64,000 nucleotides of DNA. Source: Selenomonadaceae bacterium. Lineage in GTDB: Bacteria > Bacillota > Negativicutes > Selenomonadales > Selenomonadaceae. Positions 17,177 to 25,600 of the stretch are shown here, in pieces (positions within the stretch are counted from its first letter, which is position 1; every line of letters starts with the position of its first letter). The notes below the pieces were generated by a model. That model did not search any database and was not told the DNA's origin. It saw nothing but the letters and a program-made list of their open reading frames with translations. Position numbers and translations under genes: made by a program. The DNA is taken from positions 42,155 to 106,154 of the forward strand of contig JAUNIB010000006.1 in the NCBI GenBank assembly GCA_030523645.1. Reading direction: 5' to 3'.

Positions 17177-18151
17177 ATGAAAACTGTAGTTGTAATTGCT
17201 ACCGGCGGCACCATTGCCATGAAATATGATGAGGCTACCGGCGGTCTTGTACCGGCTGTAAGCGGTGATGACCTCGTATCTGCCGTACCGGCTCTGAAGG
17301 ATGTGGCAAAGGTCGAGGTCGTGGAGTATTCCAATGTACCCAGCGGTCATATCACTCCGAAGATGATGCTGGAGATCTCCCGTCTGGCTGATAAACACTG
17401 CGAGCGGGAGGAGGTAGCCGGTGTCGTCATCACCCACGGTACCGATACTCAGGAGGAGACCTGCTATCTGGTTGGTCTGACCTGCAAGACAGATAAACCT
17501 ATCGTTACCACCGGCGCTATGCGCGGTGCTTCCGCTACCGGTCCGGACGGTGCAGCCAATATTCTGGCAGCGGTCATGACTGCTGCCTGCCCGGATGCGG
17601 TAGGCAAGGGCGCTCTGCTGGTGCTGAACGATGAAATTCATGCGGCGGCAGAAGTAACAAAGACTCATGCTACCTCCTGTTCTACCTTTGCTTCTCCGGC
17701 CTGGGGGCCTATCGGTCATGTTTACTTCGACCGGGTTGTTATTCGCCGCCAGCCGCTGAATCTGCAGAAGATTCAGCCGGAGGAGCTGTGTGAGGATGTT
17801 TATCTGCTGAAGGCATATGCCGGTATGGACACCTATCTCTTTGAGTGTCTGGCAAACAAGCCCTGCAAAGGTCTTGTCGTCGAGGTCTTCGGCTGCGGCA
17901 ATATGCCCCTGCCGGTAAAGGCCGGTATCGAGCTGGTACGGAGCAAGGGGATTCCCGTTGTCCTGACTACCCGCGCTCATGCAGGACGCGTGGTCAAGGC
18001 TTACAGCTATGATGGCAGCGCCGCGTCCCTGAATCATGCGGATATCATTATGGCCGGTGAGCTGACCGGTCAGAAGGCTCGTATTAAGCTGATGGTGGCT
18101 CTTGGCGTTACTCAGGATGTTGCAGAGCTGCGGAAGTATTTTGATAATTGA
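17177..18151 (+). CDS. L-asparaginase family amidohydrolase
   Basis: A protein of 324 residues with both asparaginase threonine signatures: ATGGTIAM at the N-terminus (first catalytic Thr) and VVITHGTDTQEETCY near residue 85 (Thr-Asp pair), plus the catalytic Lys in EVTKTHAT. The C-terminal domain contains GCGNMP and a TTRAHAGRV segment. It should release ammonia from asparagine or a related amide. There is no signal peptide, so it acts in the cytoplasm. GGGAGG precedes the ATG; the gap after the permease is 124 bases. Confidence 0.9.
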   Translation: MKTVVVIATGGTIAMKYDEATGGLVPAVSGDDLVSAVPALKDVAKVEVVEYSNVPSGHITPKMMLEISRLADKHCEREEVAGVVITHGTDTQEETCYLVGLTCKTDKPIVTTGAMRGASATGPDGAANILAAVMTAACPDAVGKGALLVLNDEIHAAAEVTKTHATSCSTFASPAWGPIGHVYFDRVVIRRQPLNLQKIQPEELCEDVYLLKAYAGMDTYLFECLANKPCKGLVVEVFGCGNMPLPVKAGIELVRSKGIPVVLTTRAHAGRVVKAYSYDGSAASLNHADIIMAGELTGQKARIKLMVALGVTQDVAELRKYFDN

Positions 18152-18180
18152 GATAAGGGTTTTAATTCTGACTCAGCTTG

Positions 18181-18310
18181 GAATATAGTCTGACGAAAAC
18201 GCGCTCTTGCTCGGTAATCAACATAACGGTACTAGGTTCAGACTGCGTATGCTTACTTGTCTATCACCAAGTACCGATGTTGATTAACGGTTTTCTTGCA
18301 GACTATATTC
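18181..18310 (+). repeat. Intergenic palindromic element (family copy A)
   Basis: The arms GAATATAGTCTG (18181-18192) and CAGACTATATTC (18299-18310) are perfect complements. Inside, GTAATCAACATaaCGGTACT pairs with AGTACCGATGTTGATTAAC, leaving a loop that contains TGCGTATGCTTAC. The right side TAACGGTTTTCTTGCAGACT recurs almost unchanged in copies D and E. It lies between the asparaginase and amidase genes. Confidence 0.8.
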
Positions 18311-18338
18311 TCAAGCATCTAATTAAAGAAGGCATACT

Positions 18339-19586
18339 ATGATGAAAAGGGCAGAGGTGCGGCAGCTGCAGGCATGGCTTGACGGCGTTGACCGCTTTAA
18401 TGCCACTCCGGGGGAAGGAACTACCAGAGGTGTATATACACCAGAGGATGTGGCCGCCCGGGATTATGTGAAAAAAGAGATGGAGCAGCTGGGGCTGACG
18501 GTGAGTCAGGATCCTATGGGAAATCTCTTCGGTGAACTGCCCGGTACCGACCCAGAGCTGGCCCCGGTGTGGACCGGCTCTCATATTGACACGGTACCCA
18601 ACGGCGGCAAGTTCGATGGCCTGGCCGGTGTCTTTGCCGGTATGGAAGCTCTCCGGCTCATCAAGGAGAGCGGGCTGCCTCACCGCCGGACTCTCAGCGT
18701 GAATGTTTACAGCGGTGAAGAAATGAGCCGCTTCGGTATCTGCTGTATCGGCAGCCGGGCCTTGACAGGCAGACTTAAGGCAGAAGATTTGCAGGAGCGC
18801 CGTTCCCCGGAAGGGCAGAGCATTTACGATGCCATTAAGGACTGCGGCTATGAGGTGGACAGCTTTGACGAGGCGTATCCTCATAAAAAGGAAATCTATG
18901 CTTCGCTGGAGCTGCACATAGAGCAGAACAGCAAGCTGGAAAAGGCGGGGCTGCCGCTGGGTATCGTCACCGGTATCTGCGCTCCCACCAATCTCAGTGT
19001 AGTGGTAAAGGGCGTGCAGACCCATGCCGGCGGTACCAGCATGGCTGACCGGCGGGATGCCTTCATGGCAGCAGCCGAGATGGCTGCGGAGCTGGAGCGG
19101 CTGGCCAGAGAGTCAAAGAGCGCCTACATTACCGGCACCGTAGGCCATGTTGAGGTACTGCCCAATGCAGCAAATGTCATCCCCGGCGAGGTGCGGTTCA
19201 CAGTAGATATCCGCTCCGTCAGTGCCGAGGACAAGGACGAACTGTATCAGGCACTGCGGAAAGCATATGATAATATCGCAAGCCGACGGGGTGTCAGCGT
19301 AGAGATTACCCTGCTGAACCACGACAAGCCCTTGTTGTGTGATGAGGCAATCTGCAGGCTGCTCCGGGAAAAGGCAGCTGCGCTGGCTGTGCCCTGTATG
19401 GATATTGTCAGCGGCCCCTATCACGACAGTCTGTTGCTGGGTGACCTGACGAAGGTGGGTATGCTTTTCGTTCCCAGCCGGGACGGAATCAGTCACGACC
19501 GCAATGAATGGACGGACACTGCGGATATTGCCCGAGGGACTGATGTATTGGCAGAGACTATGCTGGCGCTGGCTAATGAATTATGA
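18339..19586 (+). CDS. Zn-dependent amidase, hydantoinase/carbamoylase family (M20-like)
   Basis: A protein of 415 residues of the N-carbamoyl-L-amino-acid hydrolase/allantoate amidohydrolase family. Metal-site motifs are GSHIDTVPNGGKFDGLAG near residue 80, SGEEMSRFG near residue 128, ELHIEQ near residue 190 and the C-terminal GPYHDSLLL; the dimerisation lid contains VQTHAGGTSMADRRD. The family cleaves N-carbamoyl, ureido or N-amidated amino acids. The exact substrate is unknown; with the next genes it would yield an amino acid for oxidation. It is followed by a flavoenzyme 39 bases later. Confidence 0.88.
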   Translation: MMKRAEVRQLQAWLDGVDRFNATPGEGTTRGVYTPEDVAARDYVKKEMEQLGLTVSQDPMGNLFGELPGTDPELAPVWTGSHIDTVPNGGKFDGLAGVFAGMEALRLIKESGLPHRRTLSVNVYSGEEMSRFGICCIGSRALTGRLKAEDLQERRSPEGQSIYDAIKDCGYEVDSFDEAYPHKKEIYASLELHIEQNSKLEKAGLPLGIVTGICAPTNLSVVVKGVQTHAGGTSMADRRDAFMAAAEMAAELERLARESKSAYITGTVGHVEVLPNAANVIPGEVRFTVDIRSVSAEDKDELYQALRKAYDNIASRRGVSVEITLLNHDKPLLCDEAICRLLREKAAALAVPCMDIVSGPYHDSLLLGDLTKVGMLFVPSRDGISHDRNEWTDTADIARGTDVLAETMLALANEL

Positions 19587-19625
19587 TATAGTTGAAGTAT
19601 AGTAGAATTTAAGGAGGAAATTTCG

Positions 19626-20789
19626 ATGGATAAGGTAAAAATTGGTCTGATTGGCGGCGGTATCTCCGGTACTGCTCTGGCTTATTATCTCAGCCTGTAC
19701 GAAGAAGCTGAAATCAGCCTTTTTGAGAAGGATCGCATCGGCTGCGGCACCACGGCAAAGTCCGCCGGTACTGTCTGCCTCTTTGATGACTCTCTGAACA
19801 ATCGTTACTGGGATGTCCGTCTTTACGGCTTCGAGACCTACATGAAGATGGAGCAGGAGAAGCCCGGCTCCACCGGCTTTGACAAGACCGGTACCCTGAA
19901 CTGTGCCACCTCCCCCGAGGTAGAGCGCCGCATTAAGACCGGTATTGCGCTCACCAAGGCTGCCGGCTATGCCGGTGAGTACATCACCGACAAGGACCGT
20001 ATCAAGCAGATTCTCCCCTGCATCAATCCGGATGCTATTCTCGGTGCCGGCTATACCGCAGATGACGGTTACTTCGACGGCACCATGATTTCCAACAACT
20101 TCGCTGCCAAGGCTGAGGCCAACGGTGCAAAGCTCTACAAGGGCGTTGAAGTTACCAAGGTAGTAGTAGAGAACGGCGAGGCAAAGGCTCTCGTCACCAG
20201 CGACGGCGAGACCCGTGCCTTCGATGTCATCGTAGACTGCACCGGTCCCTGGAGCCGCTTCACCGGCGAGCTGGTAGGCCTCGATGTACCTATCTGGCAC
20301 ACCAAGGCTGAGGCATTCTTCCTCATTCCGCCCGAGAAGAAGCTGGACTATGTATTCCCGGTACTGAAATTCCCCGCTTTCTATGCTCTCCGTGCCGGTG
20401 ACAATGTATTCATCTGCAAGAGCCATCTTTCCATGGACCTTGACAATCCCATGCACGCCGGTCAGTGGGATCCGGACAAGCTGCCGCAGGTTGGCGGTAC
20501 CGATGACTACTTCATCGAATTCCTCTTTGACCAGATGGATACCAATCTGCCGGGTCTTGCCGACAGCGGCCTGAATTCCTCCTGGCTGTCTTATCGTGCC
20601 GAGACTCGCGACTTCCTGCCCATCATCGGCGATTCTCCGGTGAAGAACTACCTGCTGGCTACCGGCTACGGCGGAAACGGCATTATCGAGGCTCCGGCTG
20701 TCAGCCGTGACCTTGCCAAGTACATCATGCGCGGCGAGAGCACTTTGCTGCTTGAGGAGTGGGCTTTCTCCCGTCTGTGGAAGAAGTAA
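19626..20789 (+). CDS. FAD-dependent oxidoreductase, DAO/sarcosine-oxidase type
   Basis: A protein of 387 residues that begins with a Rossmann dinucleotide fold (GLIGGGISGTALAYYLS, acidic residue after the second strand in LFEKD). It then follows the DAO-family layout: CGTTAKSAGT after the first helix, a substrate domain, and a C-terminal FAD motif LATGYGGNGIIEAPAVSRDLA. This family oxidises C-N bonds of amines and amino acids (glycine, sarcosine, D-amino acids). Adjacent etfB-etfA suggest it passes electrons to ETF as a dehydrogenase rather than to oxygen. AAGGAGG precedes the ATG. Confidence 0.8.
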   Translation: MDKVKIGLIGGGISGTALAYYLSLYEEAEISLFEKDRIGCGTTAKSAGTVCLFDDSLNNRYWDVRLYGFETYMKMEQEKPGSTGFDKTGTLNCATSPEVERRIKTGIALTKAAGYAGEYITDKDRIKQILPCINPDAILGAGYTADDGYFDGTMISNNFAAKAEANGAKLYKGVEVTKVVVENGEAKALVTSDGETRAFDVIVDCTGPWSRFTGELVGLDVPIWHTKAEAFFLIPPEKKLDYVFPVLKFPAFYALRAGDNVFICKSHLSMDLDNPMHAGQWDPDKLPQVGGTDDYFIEFLFDQMDTNLPGLADSGLNSSWLSYRAETRDFLPIIGDSPVKNYLLATGYGGNGIIEAPAVSRDLAKYIMRGESTLLLEEWAFSRLWKK

Positions 20790-20822
20790 TCCTCTAAATA
20801 ACTGAGCAAAGGAAGCCTTTTA

Positions 20823-21605
20823 ATGAAAATCGCGGTTTGTGTAAAACATGTTCCCGTAGACGGCAATGTGGAGGTAGACCCTCAGACTCATCGCCTCATC
20901 AGGGAAAATTCTGCCAGTGATATTAACCCCTGTGACCTGAATGCCATGGAGCTGGCTCTGCAGCTGAAGAAATCGGCGGGCGCGGAAGTGGATGTATTCA
21001 CCATGGGGGCTGAGCTGGCCAACAGCTCATTGAAAAAATGTCTGGCTCTCGGTGCGGACAACGCCTACCTTATCTCTGACCGGAAGTTTGCCGGCAGCGA
21101 TACTGTCGGTACCGCCCGGGTACTGGCCGGAGGCATAGCGAAGACCGGTCAGTACGATGTGATATTTACCGGAGCCGAGTCCTCCGACGGAGCCACCGGA
21201 CAGGTCGGCCCCATGCTGGCGCAGGCTCTCGGGATGCCCTCTGTGGCTGAGGCCATGGAAGCATCTCTCATGGAGGACGGTCGTCTGGCTGTAAGGAAGA
21301 AGCTGTCCGACGGCAGTATGCGGCTGGCGGTAAAGCTGCCCTGCCTCCTGACTGTACCCTTCGGCTGCAATGAGCCGGAGCGGCCTACTCTCCGGGCACA
21401 GATGAAGGCCAACAAGCGGGATATCCCCGTCCTCGACCAGAGTGTCCTGCAGCTTGATGAAAGCGGTATCGGCATGGATGCGGCTCTCTCAGTCGTTACT
21501 TCCCTTGCCTCCGGCAAGGCGAAGAAGACAGCGGAACGCTTGACAGGTACGCCTGCGGAATTGGCAGCGCAGCTTACCGGGCTTATCGGGCAGAGGAGGG
21601 GCTGA
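20823..21605 (+). CDS. etfB: Electron transfer flavoprotein beta subunit
   Basis: ETF beta of 260 residues: MKIAVCVKHVP at the N-terminus, NPCDLNAMELAL, the AMP/FAD-binding FTGAESSDGATGQVGPMLA, and GCNEPERPTLRAQMKA near residue 185. It forms a heterodimer with EtfA, encoded next after one base. Together they take electrons from the upstream flavoenzyme to a quinone reductase or other acceptor not seen in this window; whether the ETF is bifurcating cannot be decided from sequence alone. Confidence 0.95.
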   Translation: MKIAVCVKHVPVDGNVEVDPQTHRLIRENSASDINPCDLNAMELALQLKKSAGAEVDVFTMGAELANSSLKKCLALGADNAYLISDRKFAGSDTVGTARVLAGGIAKTGQYDVIFTGAESSDGATGQVGPMLAQALGMPSVAEAMEASLMEDGRLAVRKKLSDGSMRLAVKLPCLLTVPFGCNEPERPTLRAQMKANKRDIPVLDQSVLQLDESGIGMDAALSVVTSLASGKAKKTAERLTGTPAELAAQLTGLIGQRRG

Positions 21606-21606
21606 C

Positions 21607-22548
21607 ATGCTGGCAATATATGCGGAAATCACCCATCATGGTCTGGAGCCGGCTACCGCAGAGCTGGTGACTGCCGTGAAGGGGCTCGGAACCAATGATG
21701 AAATCGTCCTGCTGGCAGCCGGCGATAAGGCGGAATCCTATCTGCCTGAGCTGAGCCTGCAGGGTGTAGACAAGATTTATCTTACGGAGCTCAGCGGCAT
21801 CTCCTATGTCCAGAGCGACCTGCTGGCCAAGGCGATAGCAGCTCAGCTGGAAGGTCTGAAGCCGGATGCTGTGCTGCTGCCGGCTACCAAGACCGCCCGC
21901 GAGGTCTTTTCCCGAGTGGCTATGGAGCTGGGGCTTGGCATGACGGCCGACTGTACAGGTCTGGCAGCCGAGCAGACCGAGGGCAGGACTATCGTTCATC
22001 AGATTAAGCCCTCCTTCGGCTCTCAGGTACTGGTAAGCTGTGATGTGCCGCAGGGCATTCAGATAATCACCGTCCGTACCGGAAGCTATGAGGCTGCAGC
22101 CACCGGCGGCAAGCCGGAGGTGGTGAAGGGTGAGTACAGCGGTGAGTCCGCTATTGAGGTGATGGACTTTGAGCCAAGCGAGGCAGCTGCCTCCATTACC
22201 GGTGCCGACATCATCGTGGCCGGCGGCAAGGGCGCTATCGAAAGCGGTGCCTTTGAGAAGCTGAAGGCCTATGCGGAGAAAATCGGTGCCGCAGTGGCCG
22301 GCTCCCGGCCGCTGGCAGACAACGGTCATCTGCCCTTTGAGGCGCAGATTGGTCAGTCCGGTACTGTGGTACGGCCTCAGGTCATCATCACCATGGGCGT
22401 TTCCGGAGCCGTCCAGTTTACTGAGGGTATCAAGGGTGACCCGCTGGTCATCGCTGTGAATACCGACCCCGAGGCGGCTATCTTCAGCTTCGCTGATTAC
22501 GCCGTGGTCGAGGATATGAATGCAGTGCTTGATGAGCTTTTGAAGTAA
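21607..22548 (+). CDS. etfA: Electron transfer flavoprotein alpha subunit
   Basis: ETF alpha of 313 residues. The C-terminal FAD-binding domain has the family signature GSRPLADNGHLPFEAQIGQSG, then GVSGAVQFTEGI and IAVNTDPEAAIFSFADY. The N-terminal domain mirrors EtfB. It starts one base after etfB and ends the catabolic cluster; a terminator follows 53 bases later. Confidence 0.96.
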   Translation: MLAIYAEITHHGLEPATAELVTAVKGLGTNDEIVLLAAGDKAESYLPELSLQGVDKIYLTELSGISYVQSDLLAKAIAAQLEGLKPDAVLLPATKTAREVFSRVAMELGLGMTADCTGLAAEQTEGRTIVHQIKPSFGSQVLVSCDVPQGIQIITVRTGSYEAAATGGKPEVVKGEYSGESAIEVMDFEPSEAAASITGADIIVAGGKGAIESGAFEKLKAYAEKIGAAVAGSRPLADNGHLPFEAQIGQSGTVVRPQVIITMGVSGAVQFTEGIKGDPLVIAVNTDPEAAIFSFADYAVVEDMNAVLDELLK

Positions 22549-22601
22549 AGCCTGAAGGAACTGATTTACTCCGATTGTTTCGTAATCGAATATTGCTTTT
22601 T

Positions 22602-22635
22602 AACAGGGAGGCTCGCTGAGAGTCTCCCTGTTTTT
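22602..22635 (+). terminator. Terminator after etfBA
   Basis: AACAGGGAGGCT pairs with AGTCTCCCTGTT (one wobble) across a seven-base loop, ending in a T-run. Confidence 0.88.
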
Positions 22636-22687
22636 GTGTGTTTTTTCAGCAGGGTTCACAAATATTGAGATTTATTTTCAATTTCTA

Positions 22688-22729
22688 TTGCAATTACCAA
22701 TACCTGGTGGTAGAATGTAATTGCAATTA
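22688..22729 (+). promoter_or_regulatory. Promoter and palindromic operator of feoAB
   Basis: TTGCAA (22688-22693), a 17-base spacer and TAGAAT (22711-22716) form a promoter. An inverted repeat ATTGCAATTA/TAATTGCAAT (22687-22696 and 22718-22727) spans it, one arm on the -35 and the other on the start site; each arm contains the palindrome ATTGCAAT. It does not match the classic Fur box seen at 11639, so the regulator is uncertain. Confidence 0.55.
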
Positions 22730-22774
22730 AGAAGTATTATCATTACAGAGAACGACAATTAGGAGAAATCAGTA

Positions 22775-25129
22775 ATGAAGCTAAGTGAGGTAAAAATCGG
22801 CAGCAGTGCCGTGATTACGGCTGTCGGCGGCACAGGGGCGCTGCGGCAGCACTTTCTCGATATGGGTGTTATCCCGGGAGCGGTGGTTACGCCGGTTCAG
22901 CTGGCACCGCTGGGAGACCCGTTGGAGATTCGCATCCACGGCTACGAGCTGACCCTGCGGCTCAATGATGCGGCACAGATTACGGTAGAGCCGCGGGAGG
23001 AAGGAGAAGAGCAGGAGGAGTGGTCGTCGTCCTATGAGTCCCTGCCTCATCCGGGCCTTGGTGAAGCGGGAAAATTCCACAAGGAGGGAGACGGCAATCC
23101 GCTGCCGGATGATGAGCTGCTGACTTATGCGCTGGTGGGCAATCAGAACTGCGGCAAGACCACGCTGTTCAATGCCCTGACCGGTGCCAATCAGCATGTA
23201 GGCAATTTCCCCGGTGTCACCGTAGACCGCAAGGATGGCATGATCACCGGGAAGCCGAATACGCTGGTCACCGACCTGCCGGGTATCTATTCAATGTCTC
23301 CATACAGCAGTGAGGAAATCGTCTCCCGCAATTTCGTGCTGCAGGAAAAGCCCAAGGCCATCATCAATATCGTAGATGCCACGAATATTGAGCGCAATCT
23401 CTACCTGACACTTCAGCTGCTGGAAATGGATGTGCCAATGGTCGTAGCTCTGAATATGATGGACGAGCTGAGCGGCAATGGCGGCGCGGTGCGTATCAAT
23501 GAGCTGGAGGCACTGCTCGGCGTGCCGGTAGTTCCTATCTCCGCCATGAAGAACGAGGGCGTAGATGAGCTGGTGGAGCACGCCATACACGTTGCTCACT
23601 ATCAGGAGTCACCGCTTCGCATAGACTTCTGCGGCGAGGATGACCACGGCGGGGCAGTACACCGCTGCCTTCATGCCATCCGCCATCTTATCGAGGATCA
23701 TGCCCGTCGGGCAGGGCTGCCGGTGCGCTTTGCGGCGGCGAAAATCGTCGAGGGCGACAAGCCGATTTTAGATCAGCTGAATTTGGATGATAACGAGCTG
23801 GAGGCTCTGGAGCATATCATCACTCAGATGGAGCGGGAGCGGGGACTTGACCGCAATGCGGCTATGGCAGATATGCGATTCTCCTTCATCCGCCGGGTCT
23901 GCCGTCAGGCGGTAGTAAAGCCGAAGGAATCAAAGGAGCATCAGCGGAGCCGGGAGATTGACAAGATTCTCACCGGCAAGTACACGGCACTTCCGGCATT
24001 TGCTTTGATTATGGCAGCCGTTTTTTTTCTCACCTTTAATGTAATCGGCGATTTCCTGCAGGGCTTATTGGAGGACGGCATCGACGCCGTGACGGAAATG
24101 GCCGACGGCGCGCTGGAGGCGGCAGGGGTCAATGAAGTCCTGCACGGTCTGATTATTGACGGCATTTTTGCCGGTGTCGGCAGTGTGCTGAGTTTCTTGC
24201 CAATCATCGTCACGCTGTTCTTCTTCCTGTCCATACTGGAGGACAGCGGCTACATCGCCAGAGTGGCCTTCGTCATGGACAGATTGCTCCGCAAAATCGG
24301 TCTTTCCGGCCGTAGCGTGGTATCTCTGCTCATCGGCTTCGGCTGCACCGTGCCGGCGGTCATGAGTACCCGCACGCTGCCCAGTGAGAGAGACCGCCGC
24401 ATGACTATCCTGCTGACACCCTTTATGAGCTGTACTGCCAAGCTGCCGGTATATGCTTTCTTCGTTGCCGCCTTCTTCCCGGAGAATGAAGGACTGATTA
24501 TGACCGGCCTGTACCTGCTGGGCATTCTGGCTTTGATACCGGTTGCACTGCTTTATAAGAAAATCTTCTTCAAAGGCGAGGCGGTACCCTTCGTCATGGA
24601 GCTGCCCAATTACCGCATGCCGGTAGCAGGCAATGTGGCTCGTCTGCTGTGGGAAAAGGCTCGTGACTTCCTGGAGCGTGCTTTCACTGTCATTCTGGCG
24701 GCTACTATCGTTATCTGGTTCCTGCAGCACTTTGACCTGCAGTTCAATCTGCTGGAGGAGGAGCAGACGGCTGAGAGTATGCTGGCTATGGTATCCGGCA
24801 TCTTCGCACCGGTGCTGGCTCCCTTGGGATTGGGAGACTGGCGCATTGCCACGGCTCTGGTATCCGGCTTTATTGCCAAGGAGAGCGTTGTAGCTACATT
24901 GGAAATCCTTTTCGGTGACGGCGGTGCAGAGAGTGCCTTGACGGCTCTGTCGGCGGCATCCCTGCTGGTGTACAGCCTTATCTATACTCCCTGTGTGGCG
25001 GCTATCGCTGCCGTGAAGCGGGAGCTGGGCGGCAAGTGGGCGACGGCAGTAGTAGTGCTGCAGTGCGCTATTGCCTGGGTGATGTCTTATCTGACGATTG
25101 TCATTGGCCGTCTGGTCGGTCTTGGTTAA
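22775..25129 (+). CDS. feoB: Fused FeoA-FeoB ferrous iron transporter
   Basis: A protein of 784 residues. Residues 1-75 are a FeoA SH3-like domain (LSEVKIGSSAVITAVGG; FLDMGVIPGAVV). After an acidic linker comes the FeoB G domain at about 110-280: P-loop GNQNCGKTTLFNALTG, DLPGIYSMSPYSSEE and NMMDE. The C-terminal half has about eight membrane segments with the two Gate regions (GFGCTVPAVMSTRTLPSERDRR near residue 530 and the later FIAKESVVATLE). FeoB moves Fe2+ across the inner membrane in a GTP-dependent way. The FeoA fusion is known in some anaerobes. Cys replaces the more common Ser in the P-loop. Confidence 0.95.
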   Translation: MKLSEVKIGSSAVITAVGGTGALRQHFLDMGVIPGAVVTPVQLAPLGDPLEIRIHGYELTLRLNDAAQITVEPREEGEEQEEWSSSYESLPHPGLGEAGKFHKEGDGNPLPDDELLTYALVGNQNCGKTTLFNALTGANQHVGNFPGVTVDRKDGMITGKPNTLVTDLPGIYSMSPYSSEEIVSRNFVLQEKPKAIINIVDATNIERNLYLTLQLLEMDVPMVVALNMMDELSGNGGAVRINELEALLGVPVVPISAMKNEGVDELVEHAIHVAHYQESPLRIDFCGEDDHGGAVHRCLHAIRHLIEDHARRAGLPVRFAAAKIVEGDKPILDQLNLDDNELEALEHIITQMERERGLDRNAAMADMRFSFIRRVCRQAVVKPKESKEHQRSREIDKILTGKYTALPAFALIMAAVFFLTFNVIGDFLQGLLEDGIDAVTEMADGALEAAGVNEVLHGLIIDGIFAGVGSVLSFLPIIVTLFFFLSILEDSGYIARVAFVMDRLLRKIGLSGRSVVSLLIGFGCTVPAVMSTRTLPSERDRRMTILLTPFMSCTAKLPVYAFFVAAFFPENEGLIMTGLYLLGILALIPVALLYKKIFFKGEAVPFVMELPNYRMPVAGNVARLLWEKARDFLERAFTVILAATIVIWFLQHFDLQFNLLEEEQTAESMLAMVSGIFAPVLAPLGLGDWRIATALVSGFIAKESVVATLEILFGDGGAESALTALSAASLLVYSLIYTPCVAAIAAVKRELGGKWATAVVVLQCAIAWVMSYLTIVIGRLVGLG

Positions 25130-25141
25130 GGAGGTTTTTGC

Positions 25142-25291
25142 ATGAATGCTGTAGATATTATTCTTGGTGCCGGTGTAGCCGGAGTTTTTGGCCTTGCTGT
25201 GTGGAAGGGATTCCTGAAAAAAGGAAAATGCGGTGCCTGCAGCTGCGGCTGCAGCGGTGAAGCGGCAAAGTGCTGCAGTCGTCGTCACTGA
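25142..25291 (+). CDS. FeoB-associated Cys-rich membrane protein
   Basis: A small gene of 49 codons, 12 bases after feoAB, with AAGGAGG before the ATG. The protein has one N-terminal membrane helix (VDIILGAGVAGVFGLAVWKG), a basic KK stretch and a Cys-rich tail (CGACSCGCSG, then CC; six cysteines). This is the layout of the small FeoB-associated Cys-rich proteins found after feoB in Firmicutes. The likely role is handling Fe2+ at the membrane exit of FeoB, which is inferred. Confidence 0.88.
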   Translation: MNAVDIILGAGVAGVFGLAVWKGFLKKGKCGACSCGCSGEAAKCCSRRH

Positions 25292-25308
25292 AATAAAATA
25301 ACAAAGGA

Positions 25309-25464
25309 GCTGTGAATAAAGCCTGACACAGACCTCATCCGTCTCGCTTCGCGAGCCACCTTCCCCATTGGGGAAGGTCTTTACCCTCTCCTATGGAAAG
25401 GGGGGACCGGCGTAGCCGGTGAGTGAGGTAAATAAACGGTTTTCTTACAGACTGTATTCACAGC
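25309..25464 (+). repeat. Intergenic palindromic element (family copy D) with CCTCATCC module
   Basis: The outer arms GCTGTGAATA (25309-25318) and TATTCACAGC (25455-25464) are perfect complements. Inside, CCTCATCC...CCACCTTCCCC...GGGGAAGG...GGTGAGTGAGGT (25333-25429) folds on itself. The right side AAACGGTTTTCTTACAGACT matches copy E and resembles copy A. It lies between the feo operon and the DUF2156 gene. Confidence 0.8.
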
Positions 25465-25479
25465 GACTATAACAATGAA

Positions 25480-25528
25480 GGGACTGAGAAAAAATGAATG
25501 CTCATTTTTTCTCAGTCCCGTTCTTTTC
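25480..25528 (+). terminator. Terminator of the feo operon (shared-tip family)
   Basis: An 18-bp perfect stem (25480-25497 with 25502-25519) with an ATGC loop and a downstream T-rich tract. The inner part AAAAAATGA/TCATTTTTT is shared with terminators at 33563, 38772 and 57821, while the base GGGACTGAG/CTCAGTCCC is unique. Confidence 0.85.
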
Positions 25529-25600
25529 AGTTAAATGTGAGAAAAGTGGTATAATATAGTTAAGAAGTTTTTTGAGAATGTTTTGTTTCGGAGGCTGGTA

